Shown in pieces: positions 38,567-47,164 of a DNA stretch of 64,000 bases. Origin of the DNA: Primula veris. Taxonomy: Eukaryota; Streptophyta; Magnoliopsida; Ericales; Primulaceae. Below the pieces are notes generated by a model. The model saw only the letters and a list, made by a program, of their open reading frames with translations, ran no database searches and was not told where the DNA came from. The translations under genes were made by a program, and so were the position numbers. The stretch spans positions 31,441,631 to 31,505,630 of the forward strand of contig OY821749.1 in the NCBI GenBank assembly GCA_963682055.1, in the 5' to 3' direction. Every line of letters starts with the position of its first letter. The stretch's first letter is position 1.

Positions 38567-38722
38567 CACTAAAAAAAATACTCAAATAGCCACGGGATTA
38601 GTGACGTTATTTTTTGTTACGACCTTAATTATTAGCGACGGTTTTTATGACGGTTTTGTGACAGATTTTTAAATTAGTGTCAGCTTTTGAATTTCACTAA
38701 ATAAAACATTATTTTGTAGTTA
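38567..38722. mobile_element. CACTA-type terminal fragment, copy 2
   Basis: It begins CACTAAAAAAAATACTC and follows copy 1 (35783-35972) through the same GACGGTTTTTATGACGG-type motifs and the closing AAACATTATTTTGTA. Same orientation as copy 1. Confidence 0.55.
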
Positions 38723-38825
38723 TCTAGTGAAAATACTAAAATGCTAATAACAATACGTGCCTTTTGCAAATAACGTCAGTATTATCACAATACGTATTCA
38801 ATCACCATTTACAATTTATCTGCCA

Positions 38826-39100
38826 AATTTGTAGTCGATTTATTTCCCATAATTTAATTGAAGTCCTATTATATGGTTCGTTTTGTATTATTTTCAATAC
38901 ATGTTTATAGTTAATAAGTATGCTTATAAATAGCGGTGAAACATTCCTTTTAAGCTTGCATGTTTGTAGTCGGTTTATTTCCCATAATTTAATTGGCATA
39001 TAAAGTCGTGTTATACGGTTCGTTTTGTATTATTTTCAATACATGTTTATAATTAATAAGTATTCTTATAAATAGAGGTGAAACATTCCTTTTAAGGTTG
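38826..39100. repeat. 135-bp tandem duplication
   Basis: Two adjacent copies share TTTGTAGTCG, TTTATTTCCCATAATTTAAT, GGTTCGTTTTGTATTATTTT and GTGAAACATTCCTTTTAAG. The second copy starts near 38961. Non-coding. Confidence 0.92.
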
Positions 39101-39424
39101 TCTTTTTAAAGTTATAAAAACTATATTTTAAGAAAATAATGTGGTGAAATACTAGCTGCAAATACAGGGAGGTTATATAATTTGCAAACTCATATAGTAC
39201 ATGGGGGTCAGTTGCAATTTTACAAAAAATAAATAAGGAAAATAACGTAGGTCAAAAGGGGATGACGTGGTTAAGAATGATTGGGACGTTTTACCTTCTA
39301 GAATGTAGAGAAACTTGATTAAGGCTGTGTTTGGCTAAAAAGTGGTGAAGCAGTCCAATTATAGCTTAACCTTTAATTTACTTTTTCAAGGAATACATTT
39401 TTGGTTTAATATCTTATCTACTCA

Positions 39425-39943
39425 CCAGTCACCACTATAGTTTAAACTTCTTTTTTGGTAATATAATTTAATCTTGGGGTTTTATACGTTTATTATACAA
39501 AACTATTTTAAAATTTTCAATTTGAATAACAGACTATAATAGTTTTTCAATTTATTTACTACCGTCTAAATTAATCCTGAAATCATGTCACGTGACATTT
39601 GACAAACGTTAATTTGAGATGGTAATTTGACAAATTTGCATAAAAATATGTTATACTATTAAAACGTTTCTTCCAATTTCACAAATAACAAAATTTTGGA
39701 TTATGTGTTGATTTTTGTTATGTGTGAAATTGGGAAAATTTTTTTTACAGGATGACATATTTTTGTATAAAATTATCAAATTACCCTATAAAATTAACGT
39801 TTGTCAAATGTCACGTGACATGATTCCGTGATTAATTTAGACGGTGGTACCAAAATTGAAAAATTACTATAGCATGATATCCAAATTAGAAAATTTAAAA
39901 GATAGGTACCCAAATCGTTAACAACACTATAGTGTGGTGTAGT
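39425..39943. repeat. 520-bp imperfect foldback element
   Basis: Arms of about 230-260 bp are inverted copies around a centre near 39685. Paired blocks include CCGTCTAAATTAAT/ATTAATTTAGACGG, ATCATGTCACGTGACATTTG/AAATGTCACGTGACATGAT and AATTTCACA/TGTGAAATT. No coding frame. The structure fits a foldback MITE. Its ends are diverged (CACCACTATAG and CTATAGTGTGGTG) and no target duplication is clear. Confidence 0.82.
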
Positions 39944-40098
39944 AAACGTATTTTGTTCCGTTTAAACTTCAAACTTAGAAGAGTGTTCTCTGAAAGAGGA
40001 TAATTTAAATTTTTCATTTTCTATACTTCATTAACGCCTTTTTTAAGTGCTTCTTAATGGAGTAACTAATATAAGCAAGTTTTTTTGCTCCTTGTTTC

Positions 40099-40945
40099 CT
40101 TCTGCAACGGGATTCGTTGTTATCTTTCGCTCGTCTTTAACGGAATTGGTGAGGGATAGTTGATCGTCGCTAGTAGTTGGGCCGTGTTAATAACATTAAT
40201 TAATCCAAAACAAGATTGTGGACTAATCGTTACATCCGAAAAATAAAAACAAATTAAGCATCACTCGACCAACCGAGGGTAAACACATTTCAAATTGACA
40301 AAATTTAGTAGCTCGTTTAACCATAACTCCATAACCATAGCAAAAGAGAATACAATTCAGTGATACATCTTTTTATTGTGATTGTATCATTATAACTTTT
40401 CAATTATTATAAACCAAAATCAGTACTACTGAAAAGTCATTTCATAACATGGATAATAAACATAATTACAAAGAGGCACATATAATTGCACCCCTCCTAA
40501 AAAAGATTAGAATTCTGCAACTGAATTGATTGTTTTCTTTCGCACTTTTTGAACGTAAATTGGTGAAAAAAGGTTGGTAGTCGCTAGTAATTGGGCCGTG
40601 TTAATAACATCAATTAATCCAAAACAAGATTGCGACACAACTTAAATAACTCGACCTACCAAACATCAACTGACTCGATCAACCGAGCATCAACTCATTT
40701 CAAATTGACGGAATTTAGTAATTCGTTTAACTCATTTCAAAAGAGATTAATGCAATCCAATGGTGTACATCTTTTTATTGTGATTGTTTCATCATTCAGT
40801 CTTAAGATATCATAATAGTAACTTTTAAATTTTTATAAACCAAAAGCAGTAAATAGAAAAGTCATTTCATAACATGGATAAAAATAAACATAACAAGGAG
40901 GCACATATATAATTGCACCCCCAAAAAAAGATTAGAATTCTACCC
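40099..40945. repeat. 414-bp tandem duplication downstream of the VQ gene
   Basis: Two diverged copies (about 40099-40512 and 40513-40945) share TCGCTAGTA, TTGGGCCGTGTTAATAACAT, AACAAGATTG, ACATCTTTTTATTGTGATTG, AAGTCATTTCATAACATGGA and AAGATTAGAATTCT in the same order. The anchor TCGCTAG recurs 414 bp apart (40167 and 40581). No gene in either copy. Confidence 0.9.
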
Positions 40946-41312
40946 AAACACGCCTCCACCAAAATATTCACAAAATCCATCTCCATCCATCACTTCTAAA
41001 ATTACACTTTTTCCCCCCAAAATAAAAGGACACAAATACAAAAAACATAAAAAAAGTTGCATAAAATTAACCAAAAACTAAAAAACTTATCGAACCTTAA
41101 ACCCACTATAAAAAGACCGATCCGCATTCGGAAAACCCCACTACAAACAAGGTTGGTTCGCATTCGGGAATAGTAAAAGATTGTTTTTCCTATTGCTCTC
41201 ATAGGAAAGGCGACGGATTTTAGTTTTACGGACATTTGTTTTCCTCATAAAGTACTTTTGCTATAAATTTGACCTTCTCTGACTGATTTTTTTTTTCTTT
41301 TCATAATGACCG

Positions 41313-41867
41313 CTACATGACTTTCCACGACTCTAAAGTCGGAAAACAAGAGAAAGCGTCGAAATCGAACCCTCCCCCTCCACCACCTCCCTCTACCGCC
41401 GCCGGTGCAGAGCACGGCGGCGGAAAGTAGCTTTGATCCAGAAGAAACGCCGAGGTGTCAAGAGTCGGTAGAAAATACTCCTTATTATCGAACCTCTGCG
41501 CCTCCGGCCGGACCACCGACGGAGCAAACCCTCCATCGCCTCCGGATAATCTAACTCCGGTGACCTGCTGCACCATCTGCCGGAAATTCGCCGGATCAGC
41601 GGTGATAAAGGTAGTCGTCGTCCTCTTCGAAGCTCTCGACCTGCGTTTAGTAGGCTTCGCCACAGCCGGAATCTTGCTCTTCCTCGCCGGAACACTTGCC
41701 GAAGAACCCAGAGGAACGCTAGCCGGAGAACTAGTCGGAGAACATGACCCGCCGGAGTTGGATAAGGAGTGAGTGAGAGCGTTGGTTAAGGTTTGGGTGT
41801 CGGAAAGCCAGGAGTCGGAGAAGAGGGTGGTGTTGTATTGCCAGGGGTCGAGGGGTGAGGATGTCAT
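41313..41867 (-). CDS. VQ-motif protein, intronless, 184 aa
   Basis: Plant-specific transcriptional co-regulator of the VQ family; members bind WRKY factors in the nucleus and modulate defence and hormone responses. The core motif FRQMVQQVTG lies at residues 95-104, preceded by a basic stretch (KPTKRRSRASKR, about 71-82) that may act as nuclear localisation signal. The N-terminal 60 residues are Ser/Thr-rich; the C-terminus has a Pro patch (SYFPPP), a Gly run of about seven and ends FPTLESWKVM. An intronless short gene is typical for this family. The KPTKRRSRAS plus ITADPANFRQMVQQVTGVR layout resembles the Arabidopsis VQ22/VQ15/VQ24-type proteins, but I cannot assign an orthologue. The start MTSSPLDPWQ at 41867 is the first ATG and follows a leader with a TATA box at the expected distance. 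Confidence 0.92.
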   Translation of the reverse strand: MTSSPLDPWQYNTTLFSDSWLSDTQTLTNALTHSLSNSGGSCSPTSSPASVPLGSSASVPARKSKIPAVAKPTKRRSRASKRTTTTFITADPANFRQMVQQVTGVRLSGGDGGFAPSVVRPEAQRFDNKEYFLPTLDTSAFLLDQSYFPPPCSAPAAVEGGGGGGGFDFDAFSCFPTLESWKVM

Positions 41868-41978
41868 GTTTTGGGAATAAGGGGTGTGAAAGTGAGAATA
41901 GTTGATAGTTTTTGGACTGAGTTTTAGTGAGAGATAAAAGAGAGTTAGTTTTTATTTGAGTTGGGGAAAATGATGAGA

Positions 41979-41986
41979 TATATATA
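41979..41986 (-). promoter_or_regulatory. TATA box of the VQ gene
   Basis: TATATATA lies about 112 bp upstream of the start codon on the minus strand, which predicts a leader of about 80 bases. Confidence 0.6.
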
Positions 41987-42029
41987 GAGACGGTGAGAAG
42001 TGGGAAGGAAGGAACCGCGTTCACACTGA

Positions 42030-42037
42030 CACGTGGC
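42030..42037. promoter_or_regulatory. G-box/ABRE-like element upstream of the VQ gene
   Basis: CACGTGGC lies about 45 bp upstream of the TATA box. G-box/ABRE cores bind bZIP and bHLH factors in abscisic-acid, light and jasmonate responses; a role here is inferred from position. Confidence 0.5.
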
Positions 42038-42159
42038 AAGTTGAATGTACGGATAACTAAGCACTGGACACTTATTTTACAGTCACTCACTGAATATGCT
42101 TTATCACTAATAATGGTAAATACTAATCTCAGTAATAATGGAAATTATAAATTATCCAA

Positions 42160-42345
42160 TCCGTCGTTTTTTTCGATTTCCGTCGTTTTATTTTTTGTTT
42201 TTCGGTTTTATTTTTGTTTTTGGATCGTTTTCGATTCGGTTTTACTGTAAACCAAAACCGACCCGAAAAAGTTTCGGTTTTTCGGTTTCGATCTTTTTCG
42301 GTTCGGTAATCGGTTCGGTTCGATTGTTTCGGGATTTTCGCTCAG
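42160..42345. repeat. low-complexity (TTCGGTT)n-like tract
   Basis: Degenerate TTCGGTT/TTTTCGGTTT units extend over about 185 bp. Such CGGTT-rich tracts are common within plant transposon remnants. Non-coding. Confidence 0.7.
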
Positions 42346-42481
42346 CCCTAGCCATAGGTCAGATTAATATTATCTCCGTCCATTTTTAAGTGTCCTTTTT
42401 CGATTTCGGTAAATATTAACATGTATCATTAATTACATTTAAAAGTTGGAGTACAAATATATCACTAATTTAAATTAAATA

Positions 42482-42709
42482 CTTCCTTCCTACCAAAATA
42501 TTAGGAATCTATGTATCTACGTACAATTTTGACCGACAAATAACTAATGTCTAACTTGTCGAAATCGAATTTTTCGAAAGCTAATGACATGATTCAAATG
42601 TTAAACAATATGAACAAATTTTAAAATTTTATATTTCGACAATCTGAATATTTGCCGGTAAAAGTTGCACGTAAATACATAATGCCCCAATATTTTAGGA
42701 CGGATTGAG
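42482..42709. mobile_element. mariner-type MITE
   Basis: About 228 bp flanked by TA on both sides (42480-42481 and 42710-42711). The ends are imperfect inverted repeats (CTTCCTTCCTACCAAAATATT and the reverse complement of AATATTTTAGGACGGATTGAG), and the inner parts pair as well (ATGTATCTACGTAC with CACGTAAATACAT). Confidence 0.7.
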
Positions 42710-42711
42710 TA

Positions 42712-43962
42712 ATTATTATTGTCAATTTTTAAAATTTATTCATTGCAATATTTAAATATATTATAGTATTTTTATTATTTTTTCATTGATTAATTAGTAA
42801 ATTGGATATTTATTTTGACACAGTTAAATATGAAATAGTAAACAGTTATGTATGTATGTATGGGGAGTTATTTAGGGATGAATGGAGTATATAATTTGGA
42901 AAATAATTTGGCAACAAGTCGTGTTTATATTTATATTTATTTTACATTGGTTCAAATTTCTCACAGTTAATCGGTTAATGATATATGATTCCCCATACGA
43001 AAATCAAACCACCATAAAATTTTGATACAACTGATTAATTATACCGAAATGACCATATTATCGAACACGTCCATAGTCATAGTATAGCGTTATTTTTCTT
43101 GCATTTGAACAAATTGAAATCTAGTTGTAAATCAAATGACTTTGTACTGATCGAACCAAGTTTGTTCATGTTTTTGTTGTTCCTAACTATTCACTTTTCA
43201 AAAATTGATATTCCTACCTAGCTAGTGCTATTCTCTTCTTAATATAAAATTTCCCCAGCCTTACAAAGAAAATAATAAAAATTGGTTTGACTATGATTTT
43301 ACGCATAACACGACTAATGAAGTGTAGCTTTAGTACTTTAGTGTACATTATAAGTGGTAAATATAGCTAATATTTTTAAATGTAATTACCAAGTTGACGT
43401 TTGAGGGTCAAGCCGCGTCATATACAGGTCTTATTTACGCGTTATTAAACATTTTTGTCTCACAAATCCCAATAAACGTCCATGCTCATATTACTTTCTT
43501 TTTCTCCTTTTTTGTTTAATTACACTAATACTCAATTACTTCTAGGTAGCATACAATAATATCCCACTCTTACTTGAATTATTAATCACTAATGTCTAAT
43601 ATGGTTTATTTAACTTTTTGCTTAAAACGGAAAATCTTTGTTGCACCGAAACTCTAACACGAAGGATGTCCCGAGGAATGAGATTGCGACTTTTAAGATT
43701 TCCTACAAGAAATTGTGTTTTAGACCATCGGTCGTGGTTTGATGGCAGAGTGCTCGGGTTTTGTTCGAGTAATTTCCGTTTTTTATAATTTTAAGATGAA
43801 CCGGGATGATTAATATTCAACAACCTAGTCAACTTTAGTGTGCTTTAGCTTTAGAATTACTACTACTATACAAACTCTTGTTAACTTAACATGCCAGTAA
43901 AAACTGTAAAATGTGTCCCTTAACTGATGCTTTCATACATGTATAGGAGTTTTTTTTTTTTA
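42712..43962. other. AT-rich intergenic DNA
   Basis: No gene or clear element. A short GTAT-type run (about 42847-42862) and homopolymers only. Confidence 0.5.
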
Positions 43963-44081
43963 GGGTGCGATCATACTAGCACTAATGCATCGGATCCCAT
44001 CAGAATTCCGCAGTTAAGTATGTTTGGGCGAAAGTAGTACTAGGATAGGTGACCCCCTGGGAAGTCCTCCTGTTACACCCA
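43963..44081 (+). pseudogene. isolated 5S rRNA copy, degenerate
   Basis: About 119 bp align end to end with plant 5S rRNA: GGGTGCGATCATAC, TAGCACTAATGCATCGGATC, CCATCAGAATTCCG, GTTAAGTATGTTTGGGCG, AGTAGTACTAGGATAGGTGA, CCTGGGAAGTCCTC and GTTACACCC. I count roughly ten differences from the consensus I remember, including in the internal promoter region (AAGCGTGCTTGGGC in the consensus). There is one copy only, no array, and a T run directly upstream. This is a transposed or retrotransposed relic more likely than a working gene. Confidence 0.85.
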
Positions 44082-44699
44082 TTTTAAAAAATTATTGGAA
44101 AATAGGAGTTTTTTTTAATTTTATACACAGTATCAGAATTGTTTGCAACTATTATATGTTGAATAAAATGCTGTTTTCAAACTTTTTAGATCCTAGCTAC
44201 TGTGATATTGGTGAGGTGGTACATTATCATCCCATCCCCATCTACATTAGTCTATTTTCACTATCATCAAAAATTGAAAAAAAACAAAAAGTATTAGGCA
44301 CCGGCGAATTAACTAGTGTGACAGACATATCACAAGCATATTACATAAGTAAATAAAACAAGTCAATAATACTCTACGGAATCCAATATTTTTGGACCTG
44401 GATAAGGCAAACACTATTACTAGCTATAGCTTTTGCTTTGATAATATCAAATTACTAATCATATGATAATAAATCTACTACTTACTACTATCTTTTACGT
44501 CTAATAAATGATAAGAAAAGGGGGAAAACATTTAAATATAAAAAAGGTTTATTCCATTCCATAGGTTGCTAAGCTAGGGAGGCACACCATGCTCTAGTAG
44601 AAATGAGTGGCCTTTTTCAATAAATTATTATTTGTTACATATTTATTTTTCTCTTGATATCCATATGAAGTTTGATTTTTATACTACACTTTTTCTGAA

Positions 44700-44854
44700 A
44701 AAACGCACAAACCGTACATTTAATTTACGGTTTACAGAAAATATATACAAACCGTACATTTAATGTACGGTTTGCAAAAATACACACAAACCGTACATTT
44801 AATGTACGGTTTGTATGTATTTTTTCAAACCGTACATTAAATGTACGGTTTGTG

Positions 44855-44865
<11 letters not shown>
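44700..44865. repeat. series of palindromes with AACCGTACATT cores
   Basis: Four tandem units, each a near-perfect palindrome (AACCGTACATT, one or two central bases, AATGTACGGTT), are joined by short A-rich or ACACACA linkers. Two more lie in the right arm (about 47050-47115). Each could extrude a hairpin of about 11 bp. Confidence 0.9.
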
Positions 44866-44885
<20 letters not shown>

Positions 44886-45026
44886 GTAATTTCAATTTGT
44901 AAAATAGGAAAAATATATAAAATATGCAAATTCATAATTCACTTAGCTATATATAATTGTTTGTTGTTTGTTTATATTAATTATAGAAATTATAATAATT
45001 GTTGATATTTGTCCCATTTTTTGTAA

Positions 45027-45145
45027 CTGTTCGGAAAGGAAGCAACTGTTCGGAAAGGAAGCAAGCAACTGTTGGGAAAGGAAGCAAGCAACTGTTCGGA
45101 AACGAAGCAAGCAACTGTTCGGAAAGGAAGCAACTGTTCGGAAAA
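45027..45145. repeat. tandem AACTGTTCGGAAAGGAAGC repeat, left arm
   Basis: Five to six units of about 19-23 bp differ mainly by the presence of an extra GCAA. The inverted counterpart is in the right arm at about 46770-46880. Confidence 0.92.
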
Positions 45146-45164
45146 AATTTCGAACGGGGCGCTG

Positions 45165-45336
45165 CCCCGCACCCCGCCCGCTGACCTGGCAGCGGGACCC
45201 CCCCAGGGGCTCTCGCCCCCTTGGACCCCGCTAGGGGCTCTGCCCCTAGGACCCCGCCAGGGGCTCTGCCCCTTGGACCCCGCCAGGGGCTCTGCCCCTA
45301 GGACCCCGCCAGGGGCTCTGCCCCTTGGAACCCCGT
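45165..45336. repeat. GC-rich 26-bp tandem hairpin repeats
   Basis: A strongly GC-rich block in AT-rich DNA. The core AGGGGCTCTGCCCC recurs with a 26-bp period (near 45205, 45233, 45259, 45285 and 45311), linked by TTGGACCCCGCC or TAGGACCCCGCC. Each core is a self-complementary hairpin (GGGGC...GCCCC). It is present only in the left arm of the foldback element, so it entered after the arms formed or was lost from the right. Confidence 0.92.
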
Positions 45337-45484
45337 TTCAATTATTCATATTCAATTATACGTTGGCTCGACGAGCGTGCACTCCGCACTTCCCTAACTC
45401 GTTTCCGAGTTTAACGCATTATTGCATCGGCCTATAATAAATCACATTACTACTAAAATACATTGATGATACTAAAATCACCAA

Positions 45485-45712
45485 CAGTTTAGGGTTTGTA
45501 ATTTAGGGTTTAGGGTTTGTAATTTAGGATTTAGGGTTTAGGGTTTAGTGTTTAGGATTTAGGGTTTAGGGTTTAGTGTTTAGGATTTAGGGTTTAGGGT
45601 TTAGTGTTTAGGATTTAGGGTTTAGGGTTTGTAATTTAGGGTTTTTAATTTAGTGTTTAGGGTTTAGTGTTTAGGGTTTAGGGTTTAGTAATTTCAGCAA
45701 TATTGGTCCAAA
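45485..45712 (+). repeat. telomere-like TTTAGGG array (interstitial)
   Basis: Repeats of the plant telomere unit TTTAGGG are interspersed with variants (TTTAGTG, TTTAGGA, TTTGTAA). The array ends at a short non-telomeric segment (45690-45732). Confidence 0.92.
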
Positions 45713-45731
45713 TCTTTCATCTGTAATATAC

Positions 45732-45858
45732 AAACCCTAAACCCTAAACCCTAAACACTAAATTAAAAATCCTAAATTACAAACCCTAAACCCTAAATCC
45801 TAAACACTAAACCCTAAACCCTAAATCCTAAACACTAAACACTAAACCCTAAATTAAT
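45732..45858 (-). repeat. telomere-like CCCTAAA array, opposite orientation
   Basis: Directly after the short segment at 45690-45732 the telomere-type repeat resumes on the other strand (AAACCCTAAACCCT with AAACACTAAA variants) and runs into the start of the coat/Gag-like ORF. Confidence 0.92.
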
Positions 45859-46515
45859 TTGCTAACTCAGCAACTAGAAAACCTGAATATTGGGAAAGGT
45901 AAAAATATAACTGTTTTATCAGAAAACTCGGATGATATCGATCATATAAATAGTTTTGAAAAACAACTTTTAGCTATGGATACTCCAGAACAACAGGCTA
46001 GTGTTAATCAAAATGTCTTTGGAAAATCCACTCCTTTTGGCAGAAAATCAGTTCCAACTGCCCCTATGAAGCATTATTATTCTCGACCGAGTCCACAAGA
46101 TCTTCTTTATGAAGAAGAAGGTGGTAATATTTTTACTAGTTTTAGTGCTACAACCATTCATGAATGCAATATTGATGGTATGACAGAATACCAAATTATG
46201 GTTATGTTACATAGAATGACTATGTATTCTACAGTATGTTTAGGTGCTAATAACACCGATTACCAAATTGCTGAATTCATTGTTGCTGGCTTTGCCGGTC
46301 AATTACGCGGTTGGTGGGATAATGTTTTAACCCTTGATCACCAACGCACGATATTAACAGCCACAAAAATGGTTAGGAATCCTATTAAGACTGAACAAGG
46401 TGTAGATACTAATACAGATACTGTCGCACCTAATACAGATACTAAGGTGTATATTACAGATGAAAGATTTGGACCAATATTGCTGAAATTACAAACCCTA
46501 AACCTTGAACCCTAA
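45859..46515 (+). pseudogene. coat/Gag-like polyprotein fragment (caulimovirid- or retroelement-type)
   Basis: A 218-codon open frame sits between telomere-like arrays. It contains HYYSRPSPQDLLYEE, YQIMVMLHRMTMYS, and IAEFIVAGFAGQLRGWWDN, a pattern I associate with the coat/Gag region of endogenous caulimovirid or related reverse-transcribing elements in plant genomes. There is no zinc knuckle, protease, reverse transcriptase or RNase H, and the frame ends by running into CCCTAAA repeats (TLNLEP then stop). It is therefore a truncated copy with no replication functions. Family assignment is from memory and uncertain; a host gene fragment is the alternative. Confidence 0.5.
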
Positions 46516-46680
46516 ACCCTAAACCCTAAATTAAAAACCCTAAATTACAAACCCTAAACCCTAAACCCTAAACCCTAAACACTAAACCCTAAATCCTGAA
46601 TCCTAAACCGTAAACACTAAACCCTAAATTACAAACCCTAAACCCTAAACCCTAAATTACAAACCCTAAACCCTAATTTA
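46492..46680 (-). repeat. telomere-like CCCTAAA array, right side
   Basis: AAACCCTAAACCCT units with CTTGAACC, AATCCTGA and AATTACA variants begin inside the last codons of the ORF and run to the right arm of the foldback element. Confidence 0.92.
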
Positions 46681-47164
46681 CAATAATGCGTTAAACTCGG
46701 AAACGAGTTAGGGAAGTGCGGAGTGCACGCTCGTCGAGCCAACGTATAATTGAATATGAATAATTGAAAGTTGCTTCCTTTCCGAACAGTTGCTTGCTTC
46801 GTTTCCGAACAGTTGCTTGCTTCCTTTCCCAACAGTTGTTTGCTTCCTTTCCGAACAGTTGCTTCCTTTCCGAACAGTTACAAAAAATGGGACAAATATC
46901 AACAATTATTATAATTTCTATAATTAATATAAACAAACAACAAACAATTATATATAGCTAAGTGAATTATGAATTTGCATATTTTATATATTTTTCCTAT
47001 TTTACAAATTGAAATTACAAAAAAAAAAAAAAAAAAAAAAATACACACAAACCGTACATTAAATGTACGGTTTGTATATATTTTCTGTAAACCGTAAATT
47101 AAATGTACGGTTTGTGCGTTTTTTCAGAAAAAGTGTAGTATAAAAATCCAACCTCTATCCATAT

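Larger units (their letters stand above)
44667..47155. mobile_element. Mutator-like (MULE) foldback element, 2489 bp
   Basis: A perfect 9-bp duplication TATCCATAT flanks the element (44658-44666 and 47156-47164), matching the target-site length of Mutator-like elements. The ends start GAAGTTTGATTTTTATACTA and, on the other strand, GAGGTTGGATTTTTATACTA, then continue as long inverted repeats. The left arm is about 44667-45424 and the right arm about 46683-47155. The left arm is longer because it holds two extra palindromic units and a GC-rich insertion. Arms contain repeated AACCGTACATT/AATGTACGGTT palindromes, a 22-26-base A or T tract, and (AACTGTTCGGAAAGGAAGC)n. Between the arms are telomere-like arrays and a coat/Gag-like ORF. 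No MURA-type transposase is visible. Confidence 0.87.

Noticed and set aside
41393..41772. Arg-rich minus frame and plus-strand frame overlapping the VQ gene
   Set aside because: Shadows of the VQ coding sequence.
43735..43785. TGGCAGAGTGCTCGG...GTTCGAG stretch reminiscent of tRNA arms
   Set aside because: No cloverleaf could be formed by eye: acceptor and D stems do not pair.
44024..44356. 110-codon plus frame starting MGESSTRIGD
   Set aside because: Its start lies inside the 5S rRNA-like unit and the rest is AT-rich non-coding sequence.
44968..45437. Several short frames over the MULE arm repeats
   Set aside because: Open only because of tandem repeats (RKGSNCSE-type translations); mirrored in the inverted arm at 46638-46936.
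45485..46680. Possibility that this window lies at a chromosome end because of telomere repeats
   Set aside because: Arrays are short, degenerate, in both orientations and enclosed in a transposon with a 9-bp target duplication.
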